Shown piece after piece: positions 8,678 to 18,464 of a stretch of 64,000 nucleotides of DNA. The notes under the pieces were generated by a model, which did not search any database, had not been told where the DNA came from, and saw only the letters and a list, made by a program, of their open reading frames with translations. The stretch is taken from NCBI RefSeq assembly GCF_030413175.1, contig NZ_CP129212.1:5804450-5868449 (forward strand). The letters run 5' to 3'. The stretch's first letter is position 1; every line of letters begins with the position of its first letter. The position numbers were made by a program, and so were the translations under genes. The stretch comes from Bradyrhizobium roseum. GTDB taxonomy: Bacteria; Pseudomonadota; Alphaproteobacteria; Rhizobiales; Xanthobacteraceae.

Positions 8678-9163
8678 TCATCCCGCCTTTCCTGAATCGT
8701 CCCGCACCGCCGGATGCGCAGCAGCGAGTTGTTTGGCAATGCCGATGCCTTTGCCCTGCGCAAGTTGATTGCCGAGCTGTTCCGCCATCATCGACCGCCA
8801 GACGGTGCCGGCCGTTCCCTTTCCGAAAAGGTCCTCCGACTGCTTCGGGAGCATCGTCTCGACGAAGACCTGAAGAACGAAGGCTTCAAACTTGCGGTAT
8901 ACATCTGTCGGAGATGATGCCTTGATTACCTGCACTGGCGCGCCCGGCGACCCCGGCTCGGATGCCGCGGCCTTCGCCGTCGATTGATCCGCAGCGGCCC
9001 GCGCCGTTGCAGCGGCCTTGCTGACCTCTGCGTCCATCGTGGCAGCAAAACCGGCATCGGGGGACTTCAGGGCATCCAGTTTCGCGGTCGCCGCGCGTTG
9101 CGTCGCCGGATCCGCAGCTTCCAGGACGCCGAGAACAACATCAGGTGTGGGCGTCACGATCAT
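8678..9163 (-). CDS. flgJ: FlgJ-type rod-binding protein, N-terminal domain only (CheL-like)
   Basis: This 161-residue protein carries the rod-binding domain of FlgJ at about 85-150 (YRKFEAFVLQVFVETMLPK, WRSMMAEQLGNQLAQGKGIG). It lacks the muramidase domain that enterobacterial FlgJ has. In alphaproteobacteria the peptidoglycan-cutting part is a separate protein; here that would be the lytic transglycosylase at 17886-18464. It acts in the periplasm during rod assembly. Its start overlaps the FliJ-like stop as ATGA. Confidence 0.82.
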   Translation of the reverse strand: MIVTPTPDVVLGVLEAADPATQRAATAKLDALKSPDAGFAATMDAEVSKAAATARAAADQSTAKAAASEPGSPGAPVQVIKASSPTDVYRKFEAFVLQVFVETMLPKQSEDLFGKGTAGTVWRSMMAEQLGNQLAQGKGIGIAKQLAAAHPAVRDDSGKAG

Positions 9164-9582
9164 TCTTTTGAATCCAGCCAGCCGGTCGTCGCCGTCCGAT
9201 CACGCCGGCCGGCATGCAGATTTGTCATTTCCTCGAGCGCACGCGCTTCCGCATCGCGAAGCCTGGCGGCCGCGGCCGCCCTCGCGATCTGTTCCAGATG
9301 CTTCACACGGCGGTTTTCTGCCCGAACCTGGTCGAGCTGCCGGGATGCCTGGGCCTGAACCGCACGAACCCCCGCCCCGGTCGTCGTCAAGCGCCGCGCA
9401 ATCGATTCGCTGGACGACCCCATCGGCAGCCGCCTCTCATTGAGCGCCGTGACCAGATAGGTTTCCTCCTCCTGCAGGTTCTGCTCCTGCTGCCGCAATT
9501 GCGTGAGCTGCCATTCGGACAGCCGCAGTTGCAGCTTCATGAGTGAGACCATCCGACCAAGCTTTTCAGCGCGCGGCTTCAT
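9160..9582 (-). CDS. fliJ: FliJ-like coiled-coil protein of the flagellar export ATPase complex
   Basis: This 140-residue product is almost entirely a two-helix coiled coil rich in Gln, Arg and Leu (LRLSEWQLTQLRQQEQNLQE; LDQVRAENRRVKHLEQIARA), the FliJ pattern. FliJ is the stalk of the FliI ATPase in the cytoplasm and an escort for export chaperones. It sits 6 nt after fliR and overlaps flgJ by ATGA. FliJ diverges fast, so the call rests on structure, size and place. Confidence 0.68.
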   Translation of the reverse strand: MKPRAEKLGRMVSLMKLQLRLSEWQLTQLRQQEQNLQEEETYLVTALNERRLPMGSSSESIARRLTTTGAGVRAVQAQASRQLDQVRAENRRVKHLEQIARAAAAARLRDAEARALEEMTNLHAGRRDRTATTGWLDSKE

Positions 9583-9588
9583 GTCCGG

Positions 9589-10341
9589 TCAGCCCGCCAC
9601 CCAGGACGAGACGCCGATCATGAACTGGCTCAGCAGTTCATCGCTCGTGAGGTAAAGCAGCAAAAAACCGCCGAACATGACGAAGGGAACCGAGATGAAA
9701 TAGACCGGGATCGTCGGCGTCAGCTTGTTGATGAGACCGATCGCCAGATTGACGATGACCGAGTAGACGACGAACGGACTGGTGATCCGCAGCGTCAGCA
9801 CAAAGGCCTCCGAGAGACGATTGAGCGTTTGCGCCAGCGCCACGTCCCCGCCGAGCTTGTCTCCGGGATGCCAGACGTCATAGGAGTTCATGAGCCCGCG
9901 CAGCACCAGCCAATGCTGGTCCGTCAGGAAAAACAGCGTGGTGACGGCCGCCATGATCAACGGGACCAGGGCCGGCGCCGGGTCGACATCTCCCACCTGC
10001 GTTCCGGGGATGCTGCTCAGCCCGATCGCGTTCGTCACGGCCGTTACCATGGTCTGAAGCGCCAGAAAGAACACGCGTCCGCCAAGACCGATGACGCTGC
10101 CGATCAGAAGCTCGGTGCCGATCAGCGACGCCAGCCTGAGCGGCGAGGCATCGGCCAGCAGCGGCCGAAGGGTCGCAGCCAGCAACGGCGCGAGCGCGAA
10201 ACTGGTGACGATCGCGATGAACAGGCGGACCTGGGGCGGAATGTTGAGGCTGGAGAATCCCGGCACCAGCATCAGGCAGGCGCCGATCCGGCAGAACACG
10301 ACGAAGGTCGCCAGTACGCTGTCGGCGAGGCCGCTGATCAC
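9589..10341 (-). CDS. fliR: Flagellar export gate protein FliR
   Basis: This 250-residue polytopic inner-membrane protein has the FliR N-terminus ([20 protein letters not shown]), a conserved segment ([15 protein letters not shown] region near 50) and the terminal pattern [20 protein letters not shown]. It forms the core of the type III export gate with FliP and FliQ. The start codon is GTG and overlaps the flhA stop as GTGA. It is encoded next to flhA and fliQ in the same unit. Confidence 0.92.
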   Translation of the reverse strand: MISGLADSVLATFVVFCRIGACLMLVPGFSSLNIPPQVRLFIAIVTSFALAPLLAATLRPLLADASPLRLASLIGTELLIGSVIGLGGRVFFLALQTMVTAVTNAIGLSSIPGTQVGDVDPAPALVPLIMAAVTTLFFLTDQHWLVLRGLMNSYDVWHPGDKLGGDVALAQTLNRLSEAFVLTLRITSPFVVYSVIVNLAIGLINKLTPTIPVYFISVPFVMFGGFLLLYLTSDELLSQFMIGVSSWVAG

Positions 10342-12419
10342 GAGACGGCCCCCAGCGACCTGATCTCGGCACTGCGCGCGACCTCGACATGCGACAGGAT
10401 CGGCAAGGTCGGGAATACCCGCTCCAGGATCATCCGGACATAGGGCCGCGCTTCCGGGGTCACCGCCAGCACGACACTGGTTCCCGCTTCGGTGAACTTC
10501 CGAACCGCGGCGCTGGCTTCGGTCGCGAATTGCTCGATCAACCGCGGGTCCGCGTCGAATTCGACGACGTCGCCCTTGGCGTCGCGCTTCAGGTTCTGGT
10601 GGAACGCCAGGTCCCAGCGATTGCCGAGGCGAACGACGTTCAGCACGCCATTGTCGGAAAGATCGCCGCAGATCTGCTGTGCGAGACGCATCCGGACATG
10701 CTCGGCGACCTGCTCCGAGCGCCGGACATGCGGCGCGATCTCGGCAATCGCCTCGAGAATCAGATGAAGATTCCTGATCGACACGCGCTCGGCCAGCAGA
10801 ATCTTCAGGATCGCGAGCAACCCCGAATACGAGATCTGCGACGGACAGAGATCGTCGACCAGACGCCTGTATTCGGGATCGAGCCGCTCCAGCAGCGCAC
10901 GCATATCCTTGTAGGACAAGAGCTGGGCGAGGTTTGCCCGGATCACCTCACTCAGATGCGTGAGCAACACCGACAGATTGTCGACCGGCTTGCAGCCCTG
11001 TCGCTTGACTTCTTCCGTGAAGGCCTCCGTCACCCACAGCGCCTTCATGCCGAACGCCGGCTCGATCACCTCGTCACCGGGCACATCAGGCTTTCCATCC
11101 TGGTCCACGAGCACGAGCACCTCGCCGAGCCGGAGCTGGCCATGGGCCACCCGCGTGTCATGAATCCGGATCTGGTATCCCTTGGGATCGATCGACAGAT
11201 TGTCGGTGAGCTTGATCTCCGGAATCACGAAGCCGTACTGCTTGGCGAATTTCTTGCGGATCTTGCTCACCCGATGGGCAAGCTCGTTGCGGGAGCCCAG
11301 TAGATGAACCGAAAGCTGGCTTCCGAGCGAGAGCTCGATCTCCGAGGTCTTGAGCGAATCCCGGACCGTTTCCTTGGCGTCGGCCTCGGCCCGCTCGTCT
11401 GCCCTGCTGGCCTCCTCCTTGCGCAGCTCGGCCGCCCGTCGTTTCGGCAGCGAGTAGCCTACGAATGCCATGACCCCGCCGAGCAGCGCGAACGGCAGGA
11501 ACGGCAGCCCGGGCATCAGCGCCAGGACGAACATCATCAGGGCCGCCGCCGACACCGCGCGGGGATAGCCGCCGAGTTGGCGCAGCACCGCCTGCTCCGC
11601 CGACCCCCTGGTTCCGCCTTTTGAAACCAGCAGACCGGCCGAAAGCGACACGATCAGCGCCGGCATCTGCGTCACAAGGCCGTCGCCCACTGACAATTTG
11701 GTATAGACGTCGGCGGCCCGGCCGAGCGTCAGGCCATGATGCGTCACACCGATGATGATGCCGCCAAAGATGTTGATCGCCGTGATGATCAGGCCGGCGA
11801 CGGCGTCGCCGCGCACAAATTTCGAGGCACCGTCCATCGCACCGAAGAACGCACTCTCTTCCTCGAGCTCGCGGCGCCTGCGCTGGGCTTCCTTGTCGTC
11901 GATCAGGCCCGCGGAGAGATCCGCATCGATCGCCATCTGCTTGCCGGGGATCGCGTCCAGCGTGAAGCGGGCGCCGACCTCGGCGATGCGGGTCGCGCCC
12001 TTGGTGATCACGACGAAATTCACCGTGACCAGGATCGCAAAGATGATCAGGCCGATGACGAAATCGCCACCCATGACGAACTTGGAAAAGCCCGCAACGA
12101 CATAGCCGGCAGCGTGTTCGCCCTCGCCGCCGCGCGACAGGATCAGGCGGGTGGTGGCGATGTTCAGGGCGAGCCGGAGGATCGTCGCAATCAGCAGCAC
12201 GGTCGGAAAAGCCGAGAAATCGAGCGGACGCTGGATCCACAGCGCGACCATCAGGATGAGGGCCGACAGCGCGATCGAAACCGCAAGGCCAAGGTCGACC
12301 AGGATTGACGGGATCGGCAGAAACAGGATCGTGAGCATGGTCACGATGCCGGCCGCAAAGAACACGTCCGCGCCGAGGCGTCGCTGGGGCGGAAGGGTAG
12401 CAGTGAGCATATCGGCCAT
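10338..12419 (-). CDS. flhA: Flagellar export gate protein FlhA
   Basis: This 693-residue protein matches the usual FlhA length. Its N-terminal half contains about eight membrane helices with the family segments [20 protein letters not shown] and [20 protein letters not shown]; the soluble C-terminal half (from about 360) forms the ring that receives substrates and chaperones. It uses the proton motive force for export. [11 protein letters not shown] at the start has a second possible Met at codon 4. It lies 77 bp after fliQ and overlaps fliR. Confidence 0.95.
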   Translation of the reverse strand: MADMLTATLPPQRRLGADVFFAAGIVTMLTILFLPIPSILVDLGLAVSIALSALILMVALWIQRPLDFSAFPTVLLIATILRLALNIATTRLILSRGGEGEHAAGYVVAGFSKFVMGGDFVIGLIIFAILVTVNFVVITKGATRIAEVGARFTLDAIPGKQMAIDADLSAGLIDDKEAQRRRRELEEESAFFGAMDGASKFVRGDAVAGLIITAINIFGGIIIGVTHHGLTLGRAADVYTKLSVGDGLVTQMPALIVSLSAGLLVSKGGTRGSAEQAVLRQLGGYPRAVSAAALMMFVLALMPGLPFLPFALLGGVMAFVGYSLPKRRAAELRKEEASRADERAEADAKETVRDSLKTSEIELSLGSQLSVHLLGSRNELAHRVSKIRKKFAKQYGFVIPEIKLTDNLSIDPKGYQIRIHDTRVAHGQLRLGEVLVLVDQDGKPDVPGDEVIEPAFGMKALWVTEAFTEEVKRQGCKPVDNLSVLLTHLSEVIRANLAQLLSYKDMRALLERLDPEYRRLVDDLCPSQISYSGLLAILKILLAERVSIRNLHLILEAIAEIAPHVRRSEQVAEHVRMRLAQQICGDLSDNGVLNVVRLGNRWDLAFHQNLKRDAKGDVVEFDADPRLIEQFATEASAAVRKFTEAGTSVVLAVTPEARPYVRMILERVFPTLPILSHVEVARSAEIRSLGAVS

Positions 12420-12496
12420 GGGTCACCGGCGGCAAATTCCGGAGTGCAATCTGCCGCGCAAAGCTTACGCGAGGGTGGCGATGACGGCCGGACGGA

Positions 12497-12763
12497 TCAG
12501 AATCCGCGCTCGATCCGCGAATAGACCATCTCGGTGAAGGTGGAGAGATGCGCGCCGATGAACGAGCCGGAGACAGCCACGACCAAGAGAATGACGATGA
12601 TCTTCGGTACGAAGGTCAACGTCACTTCCTGGATCTGGGTCAAGGCCTGGATGAGGGCGATGACGGTACCCACGAGCATTGCGGCGCCGACCGCAGGCCC
12701 GGAGGCGACGATGATGGTCCAGATCGCCGCCTGGACCATATCGAGGGCGTCCCTCTCGTTCAT
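12497..12763 (-). CDS. fliQ: Flagellar export gate protein FliQ
   Basis: This 88-residue protein has two membrane helices and typical FliQ segments (VIALIQALTQIQEVTLTFVP). It is part of the FliPQR core of the export gate. The ATG overlaps the flgD stop as ATGA. Confidence 0.93.
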   Translation of the reverse strand: MNERDALDMVQAAIWTIIVASGPAVGAAMLVGTVIALIQALTQIQEVTLTFVPKIIVILLVVAVSGSFIGAHLSTFTEMVYSRIERGF

Positions 12764-13176
12764 GACTGGCTGATCGTGAGGCCAGGCCCGACCGCGACCT
12801 TCGTGCCGTTTTCGAGCGTCGCAATGGAGCCGTCGCTATTGATCGAAATCGAAACGACCTTGCCGCTGAAGCTAGCCCCGGTCGAGTCGGTGAAGCTGAC
12901 AGTCTTTCCGATCAGCCCATCGGCTTGCGACAGCGACTGCGAAGACAGCAGCGCATCGAGCTTCGCATTGGTCTGCATCGCCTGCTCGACCGTCGACAAC
13001 TGCGCGAACTGGCTCATATATTGCGAAGTGTCCATCGGATTGGTGGGATCCTGGTTCTTCATTTCGGCCACCAGGAGCTGCAGGAACGTGTTGTAGTCGA
13101 CGGTGCTCGTCGACGTGGTGGCCGTGGACGAGGTCGCCGAAGATCTCGCCGTATCGGTTGCGCTGGTAACGTTCAT
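12760..13176 (-). CDS. flgD: Hook capping / hook assembly protein FlgD (short)
   Basis: This 138-residue product shows the FlgD N-terminal signature: DYNTFLQLLVAEMKNQDPTN followed by MDTSQYMSQFAQLSTVEQAM. It is much shorter than enterobacterial FlgD, with only a brief C-terminal part (GKTVSFTDSTGASFSGKVVS) in place of the full tudor/FnIII region, as in other rhizobia. It should cap the growing hook. The ATG at 13176 has GGAG 7 nt upstream; the longer in-frame extension runs antisense-like through flbT and is not used. Confidence 0.9.
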   Translation of the reverse strand: MNVTSATDTARSSATSSTATTSTSTVDYNTFLQLLVAEMKNQDPTNPMDTSQYMSQFAQLSTVEQAMQTNAKLDALLSSQSLSQADGLIGKTVSFTDSTGASFSGKVVSISINSDGSIATLENGTKVAVGPGLTISQS

Positions 13177-13190
13177 TTGTCTCTCCGCTG

Positions 13191-13601
13191 TCAGGCAGCC
13201 TCGAATGGAAGATTGGTCGCGGCGCCGGACAGGATCGCCTGCTCCACCGGAAACAATGCCCGGATCCGCTTCAGCGCCTCGTAGTAACGCTTCCCCCCGA
13301 CCAGGTCGTCGATCGCCGCGAGGCCCTCGAGCATTTCCTGGTTCTCGCACACCGCCTTCAGGGCGGTGTGATGCTGCCCGTAAAGCGCGTCTGCATCCTG
13401 ATGGTCCGTCGGGTTCATCAGCATGAGCTGAACGATGAAATAGAGCTGCCGCAGCGCCGTGGTGGCGTCGGCCGCCTGCATGACCTGGCCTTCCAGAAGA
13501 AACATCACGTCGTTGACGAGTTCGATCGCGACCTTTCGGTCGACACGCAGCACCGCCCCGTTGACGTAGATGAGCTCTCCCGCCCGCAACGATATCTTCA
13601 T
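13191..13601 (-). CDS. flbT: Flagellin synthesis regulator FlbT
   Basis: This 136-residue protein matches the FlbT family (MKISLRAGELIYVNGAVLRV, LLEGQVMQAADATTALRQLY). In Caulobacter, FlbT binds flagellin mRNA 5' leaders and affects their stability or translation; in rhizobia it can act positively. Its start overlaps the flaF stop as ATGA. Both flagellin genes in this window have a conserved, foldable leader, a plausible target. Confidence 0.93.
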   Translation of the reverse strand: MKISLRAGELIYVNGAVLRVDRKVAIELVNDVMFLLEGQVMQAADATTALRQLYFIVQLMLMNPTDHQDADALYGQHHTALKAVCENQEMLEGLAAIDDLVGGKRYYEALKRIRALFPVEQAILSGAATNLPFEAA

Positions 13602-13945
13602 TGAAGCGCATCCCGGATCAGCCTGTTGATTTCGATCAGGCCCGTCACGTCATTCGACCTCTGGTCCCGCAAGCGGTCGGCTTCCTTGACGACCCACAGG
13701 CCGATCGAAATGATGTCGGCGCGCAGCTTGTCGGGAAACCCGTTTTCCGGATGCACGAGGTCCTCGATGAGGATGGTCCATAGCCGCCGGATGTAGAGCA
13801 GGCTTTCGATCAAATCCTCGTTGCTGAAGGAGCCCTGGCGAAGCCGCTCCAGCCGATCGATACCGAGACTCAAGGCCTGCCGCTCGCGCGCCCGCGCTTC
13901 GTGACCACTGTCTTCAACGACGGTCTCGTAGGCATCCCAAGTCAT
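13598..13945 (-). CDS. flaF: Flagellar biosynthesis regulator FlaF
   Basis: This protein of about 115 residues matches FlaF (YETVVEDSGHEARARERQAL, LWVVKEADRLRDQRSNDVTG). FlaF is a flagellin-specific secretion/translation factor paired with FlbT in alphaproteobacteria. I start at the ATG at 13945; a GTG three codons earlier (13954) is also possible, and neither has a strong ribosome site. It is followed directly by flbT. Confidence 0.9.
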   Translation of the reverse strand: MTWDAYETVVEDSGHEARARERQALSLGIDRLERLRQGSFSNEDLIESLLYIRRLWTILIEDLVHPENGFPDKLRADIISIGLWVVKEADRLRDQRSNDVTGLIEINRLIRDALQ

Positions 13946-14002
13946 GTGGACCACTCTGCAGAGGAGGCTGAATAGGAGCGAGGCAGCCGCATCAACCCTG
14001 CC

Positions 14003-15049
14003 TCAGAGATAGTTGATGAGGCTGATCTTCTGCAGCCGCGCCGTGAGCGCGAGCGCCGTATCGATCTGGTTTTGCAGGGCATTGACGCGGACCGACGCCT
14101 CGGACGGATCGACCTCCTCCATGGCGACAACCTGCTGGTTGAGGATGTCGTGCTGGATCTTCAGTTTGTCCGTGGCGGCGGACACCCGCTGCTGGACAGC
14201 GCCGACGCTGCCGCCGAGCACGGCGAGGTCATAGATGGCGCCGCTGACGAGACTGATAGCCCTGTCCACGACGGTCTGGAAGGTGGCCTGGCTCAGACTC
14301 GAATTGCCGAGATCGGAGAGCATCGTGTAGGCCGCGGCGAGCTTGCGGAAACCCGGCTGGTTGGCGCTGACGGACGTGTCGACGACTTCGGTCGTGGAAA
14401 TGCGGCTGGTCAGCGTCTGGTCGGCGGCCGAGGACCAGTTGGCGTTCCAGGCCGGGCTGGCGAATTGGGCATCAAAGCTGGTGTTGAGGAAGTTCTGCAT
14501 CTGCGCAGGGGTGATGGTGCTTACGTTTGCCGACGACTGCGCGAAACCGAAGGTCGCCAGAAAGTCCGCGTCGACCGCATTCTTGCTGGTCGAGCCGGCG
14601 GTGTAGTTCGCGATCGGCGCGTTCTGCGTATCGAGGCCAGCGAACAGGAACGAGCCGTTGTAGGAGACGTTGAGCGCGCCGATGAGATCCTGCAGATTGG
14701 CAGAGGCGCTCGGCAAAAGTATTTGCTGACCGCCGTCGGCATCACGCGCGGCGATCAGGTTCTTGAGGAACTCCTGGGCGGTCGTACCGAGCTGGGTGAT
14801 CCGGTTCTGGGTCATATCCAGGCGTCCGGCGACGAGCTCATTGGTGTCCACGATCTGGTCCATGAAGCTCATCTCGGCGCGCAGCCCGACGTCTCGCCCC
14901 GTCGATGTGCCGAGCTGCAGACCGGGATCGGCGAACCGGCCGGTGGTCGCTTCCTTGCTCGCCTTGCTCAGCGCGCTCTGGTTGTTGGTGATGGAATACC
15001 GGAGTGACGAAGACAGCATCAGGGTCGAGATGTAGTTCGCGCTCATCAT
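14003..15049 (-). CDS. flgL: Hook-filament junction protein FlgL (HAP3)
   Basis: This 348-residue protein has flagellin-like ends: a helical N-terminus (ISTLMLSSSLRYSITNNQSA) and a C-terminus with VDPSEASVRVNALQNQIDTA, as in FlgL. It joins the hook to the filament outside the cell. Two Met codons lie in tandem at the start. It begins 2 nt after the flgK stop, so the two hook-associated proteins are coupled. Confidence 0.9.
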   Translation of the reverse strand: MMSANYISTLMLSSSLRYSITNNQSALSKASKEATTGRFADPGLQLGTSTGRDVGLRAEMSFMDQIVDTNELVAGRLDMTQNRITQLGTTAQEFLKNLIAARDADGGQQILLPSASANLQDLIGALNVSYNGSFLFAGLDTQNAPIANYTAGSTSKNAVDADFLATFGFAQSSANVSTITPAQMQNFLNTSFDAQFASPAWNANWSSAADQTLTSRISTTEVVDTSVSANQPGFRKLAAAYTMLSDLGNSSLSQATFQTVVDRAISLVSGAIYDLAVLGGSVGAVQQRVSAATDKLKIQHDILNQQVVAMEEVDPSEASVRVNALQNQIDTALALTARLQKISLINYL

Positions 15050-15051
15050 GG

Positions 15052-16524
15052 TTAACTCACCGCCGCCAGCAGAGTGTTCAGCATGTCGTCGACGGCCGAA
15101 ATGATCTTCGACGACGCCGAATAGGTACGCTCGACCTGCAGCATCAACGACATTTCGTCGTCCATGTTGACGCCGTTGACATTCGAGAGCGCGGTATTGC
15201 TGCGGTCGAGCAGCGTATTCTGGTACTGGGCGCTATCGTCAGCCGTCTTGCGCCGGCTTTCGATCCAGCTGACCGACGACGAGGCGAAATCGATCACGCT
15301 GCCGCTCGGCTTGCCCTGCGCGGCCGCATCGAACGGCTGCGGCGCGTCCATGTTGTCGATGAGCTGTTGCAGTCGCGCCGAGAAGCCGGCCACACCGGTG
15401 GTGTTGTAATTGTAGGCGACGTTGCCGCTGATCGCGCCATCTCGCAGCAGGTTCGGGTTTCCACCCGAGGCCGGGTCGACCGAGGCGGCGACCGTGATCG
15501 TGCCGGCGAGGCCGACCGAAATGGTTGCGGCCGCGGGCATCGCCGGCGCGCCGGGATAGGTGAAGAGGCCTGGCACATCCGGCAGCGCAGCGCCGGACTG
15601 GTCGATCTCCCGGAAGGCGTCGATCAGGCCGCGTGCGATCTCGTCGAGCTGGGACTGGTATGTGACGGTCGCCGTGTCGCGCAGTTCGGCCAGACCCGCG
15701 ATCTTGCCCGATTTGAGCGGCATGACGGACGACGCGCCGGTGACCGGCACGCCGTCGATATAGACCGCATTGCCCGTGATGCCGGCCGTATAGGCATTGG
15801 TCGGCGCAAAACTAACATTACGCGCCGACTTGTCATACAGGACGACGCCGCTGTCGGTGTAAAGCGCCGCATCGCCGTTGGGACGGATCGAGACCGAGAC
15901 GCCGATTTCCTGCGACAGCTTCGAAATGATGGCGTCGCGCTGGTCGAGGTAATCGGTGACGTCCTCGCCGGTGGTCGTCCCCTTTACGACCGCGGTATTG
16001 ACCGTGTCGAATTGGGCGAGGAGCCGATTGATGTTGGTGACCGCGGTCAGCATGTCGGCATCGGCGCCCTCGCGGACCGACTGCACGGTCGTCGTCGCCT
16101 GGTTGAGCGAGGCCGCCATGTCCTTTGCAGCTGCAACGGCTGACTGCGCCAGCGTCGCATTGTCGGGCGCTGTCGCATATTGATGCAGCGCCTGCTTCAG
16201 CACATTGAGCTGCGCGGTCGGCGACTGGTCGAGCTCCGGGTCGTCCACCGTCGCAGCCGCGATCTTCTGGAGACCGTCATAGATCACGCTCTGCTTGGTG
16301 GACGCAGATGTGGCGGTCAGCACGTTGGTATAAAGGCCCGCGCTCGCGGCACGCTGGATCGCCGCGACGTAGACGCCGTTGCCGGGGAAATTTTCCAATA
16401 CGGCGATCTTGCGCGAATAGCTCAGCTCGCTCGCGCCGGCGATATTGCGGGAGATGACCGACGACTGGATGCCCGCCGCCATCAGGGACGAGCGGGCAGA
16501 ACCGAGAGCGGCAGTAAGGGACAT
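15052..16524 (-). CDS. flgK: Hook-associated protein FlgK (HAP1)
   Basis: This 490-residue protein has the FlgK N-terminus (SLTAALGSARSSLMAAGIQS, then NIAGASELSYSRK) and C-terminal SNVNGVNMDDEMSLMLQVER followed by TYSASSKIISAVDDML. It is the first hook-filament junction protein. It lies between flgE and flgL in the same unit. Confidence 0.92.
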   Translation of the reverse strand: MSLTAALGSARSSLMAAGIQSSVISRNIAGASELSYSRKIAVLENFPGNGVYVAAIQRAASAGLYTNVLTATSASTKQSVIYDGLQKIAAATVDDPELDQSPTAQLNVLKQALHQYATAPDNATLAQSAVAAAKDMAASLNQATTTVQSVREGADADMLTAVTNINRLLAQFDTVNTAVVKGTTTGEDVTDYLDQRDAIISKLSQEIGVSVSIRPNGDAALYTDSGVVLYDKSARNVSFAPTNAYTAGITGNAVYIDGVPVTGASSVMPLKSGKIAGLAELRDTATVTYQSQLDEIARGLIDAFREIDQSGAALPDVPGLFTYPGAPAMPAAATISVGLAGTITVAASVDPASGGNPNLLRDGAISGNVAYNYNTTGVAGFSARLQQLIDNMDAPQPFDAAAQGKPSGSVIDFASSSVSWIESRRKTADDSAQYQNTLLDRSNTALSNVNGVNMDDEMSLMLQVERTYSASSKIISAVDDMLNTLLAAVS

Positions 16525-16549
16525 GGCGTACTCCAGGGCGCGGAACGGC

Positions 16550-17779
16550 TCAGCGCTTCAGGTTGACGACAACGTCCAGCAGGTCCGCGCCGGTCTGGAA
16601 GGATTTGGAATTGGCGGTGAAGCCGCGCTGCGACTCGATCATTGACGTCAGCTCGTCGGCAAGATCGACATTCGAACTCTCGAGCGCTCCGGACGCAATG
16701 GTTCCGAAGCCGCCGACGCCGGCGGATCCAATCTGCAGGTTTCCGGAGTCCAGGCTCACCGAATAGACGTTGCCGACTTCCGGCTTGAGGTTGTCGGGGC
16801 TCGGGACGTCGGCCAGCGCGATCGTGTAGATCGGCAGCATCGTCCCGTTCTCGAGAACCGCGGTCACGATACCCTTGTCATCGATATCCACCTTCTCGAC
16901 GGAAGATGGCGCATTGCCGTCGACGGTCGTCTTGAAGCTGAAGCTCGAGGCAACCTGCGTCACATCAGCCATGTCGACCGTGAACGCCGAGCCGCCGGGA
17001 ACGTTGACCGTGAGCGATGTGGGCGGCCCGACCATGGCGCCCCTGCCGGCTGCGGTCGTATCGAACGTGAAGGTGCCGAGACCTCCAGCCATCGGGGTTC
17101 CGGCTGCTGAATCATAAACCTGGACCTGCCAGGTATCCACGCCGGCTGCCGTCGCCGTCCTCGACATATAGACATCGAGCGTCACCGGCCTGCCGATATT
17201 GTTATAGGCCACGATCGAGCTTTTCGATGAGTAGGAAGCCGGCCCGGGAGGCCCCGCGATGATGGCCGCACTGGGATCGAGATTGCCGCTGACGGTCCCC
17301 AGCGTCGAAGGCTCGGCCTGAAGCTGCGCCTGATTGACGTTGACGATCTGCATCCCCGCCGTGCTGTTCGAGGAAATGCCGGTCACCGCGCCGGGGTAAC
17401 CCATCAGATAGAAGCCGGCCGCATTGACCAGATTGCCCTGGCTATCGGGCACAAACGACCCGGCCCGCGTGAGGAATTGCTGCGTGCCCGTGGCGTCCGA
17501 GACCACGAAAAAGCCGTTGCCCTGCACGGCTAGGTCCGTCGTCGACGTGGTGAACGATAGATGGCCCGGATCCGTGATGGCGTAGCGCACATGGGTTTCG
17601 ACCGCGCCGGAGTCGTAATTGCCTGAGCCGCTCTTCAGGATCAGCGAGGAGAATTCGGTCGAAGCCCGCTTGTAGCCGGTGGTGTTGACGTTCGCGATGT
17701 TGTCCGAAACCGTCGACAGCTTGTTGGACTGCGCGGCCATCCCCGAAACACCGGTGCGCATCACGCCGTAAAGGCTCAT
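16550..17779 (-). CDS. flgE: Flagellar hook protein FlgE
   Basis: This 409-residue protein has the rod/hook N-terminus (MRTGVSGMAAQSNKLSTVSD, NIANVNTTGYKRA) and the C-terminus ELTSMIESQRGFTANSKSFQ. It polymerises into the external hook. AAAGGAG stands 7 nt before the ATG. Length is close to other rhizobial FlgE. Confidence 0.94.
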   Translation of the reverse strand: MSLYGVMRTGVSGMAAQSNKLSTVSDNIANVNTTGYKRASTEFSSLILKSGSGNYDSGAVETHVRYAITDPGHLSFTTSTTDLAVQGNGFFVVSDATGTQQFLTRAGSFVPDSQGNLVNAAGFYLMGYPGAVTGISSNSTAGMQIVNVNQAQLQAEPSTLGTVSGNLDPSAAIIAGPPGPASYSSKSSIVAYNNIGRPVTLDVYMSRTATAAGVDTWQVQVYDSAAGTPMAGGLGTFTFDTTAAGRGAMVGPPTSLTVNVPGGSAFTVDMADVTQVASSFSFKTTVDGNAPSSVEKVDIDDKGIVTAVLENGTMLPIYTIALADVPSPDNLKPEVGNVYSVSLDSGNLQIGSAGVGGFGTIASGALESSNVDLADELTSMIESQRGFTANSKSFQTGADLLDVVVNLKR

Positions 17780-17885
17780 GGTTGGGCTCCTTTGGTAGAT
17801 TGCAGCCAGAATGACGGTTCTTGCTTGCGCGGGGCTGATGACGACCGGCGATGTAGAACTTCATGCCGCACGTCACGTCGGCGCG

Positions 17886-18464
17886 TCATGTCGTTCCCGG
17901 CTGGCACAACGCGCGCGCCTTGTCGGTCCAGGCGCCGAAGCCTGAGGATACGAGGTGACCGACGATGTGACAGATGTAGCGCTTCTGCGCCGGGCGATTG
18001 TGAGGACCCGCATTGTAGCGGGCGACCGCCATGGTCCAGCTGCCCTCGCGCTGCTTCAACTCTTTCAGAAAGCGCGCGGCGTAATCGACGTTCTTCGCGG
18101 GATCGAACATCGCCCGAACCGAGCTGAATTTTTCGCCGTGATAATGATGATTGATCTGCATGCAGCCGAGATCGATCAGCTTGATGCCCTTGTGTCTCAT
18201 GGACTCGAAGCTGGCCAGCGCGCCGTCGACATTCCCGGCAAATACCGTCTGGCCTTCGGCGCCAAGCGCATAGGGATGCAGCGCGCCCCGTCGCCCGGTC
18301 TCGGTCAGGCCGACCGCATACAGGATACCAAGCGGAATGCCATGAAGCTGCGCGGCGCGGGCCATCTCGCGCTCGCAAGGACGCGGATGGTCCGCCCTGC
18401 CCTCCGCGGCAGCGCTACAGATAAACAGCGCCGCGACGATGATGCGGCGCCACGTCCTGGTCAT
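17886..18464 (-). CDS. Flagellar-locus soluble lytic transglycosylase (SltF-like)
   Basis: This 192-residue protein has a signal peptide (about 1-24) and a lytic transglycosylase fold. The likely catalytic Glu55 sits in AVGLTETGRRG, followed by LGCMQINHHYHG and the conserved AVARYNAGPHN. It should cut peptidoglycan in the periplasm so that the rod can pass, replacing the muramidase domain missing from FlgJ. The ATG at 18464 has GGAG 7 nt upstream and lies 50 bp inside the 3' end of fliK. Confidence 0.83.
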   Translation of the reverse strand: MTRTWRRIIVAALFICSAAAEGRADHPRPCEREMARAAQLHGIPLGILYAVGLTETGRRGALHPYALGAEGQTVFAGNVDGALASFESMRHKGIKLIDLGCMQINHHYHGEKFSSVRAMFDPAKNVDYAARFLKELKQREGSWTMAVARYNAGPHNRPAQKRYICHIVGHLVSSGFGAWTDKARALCQPGTT

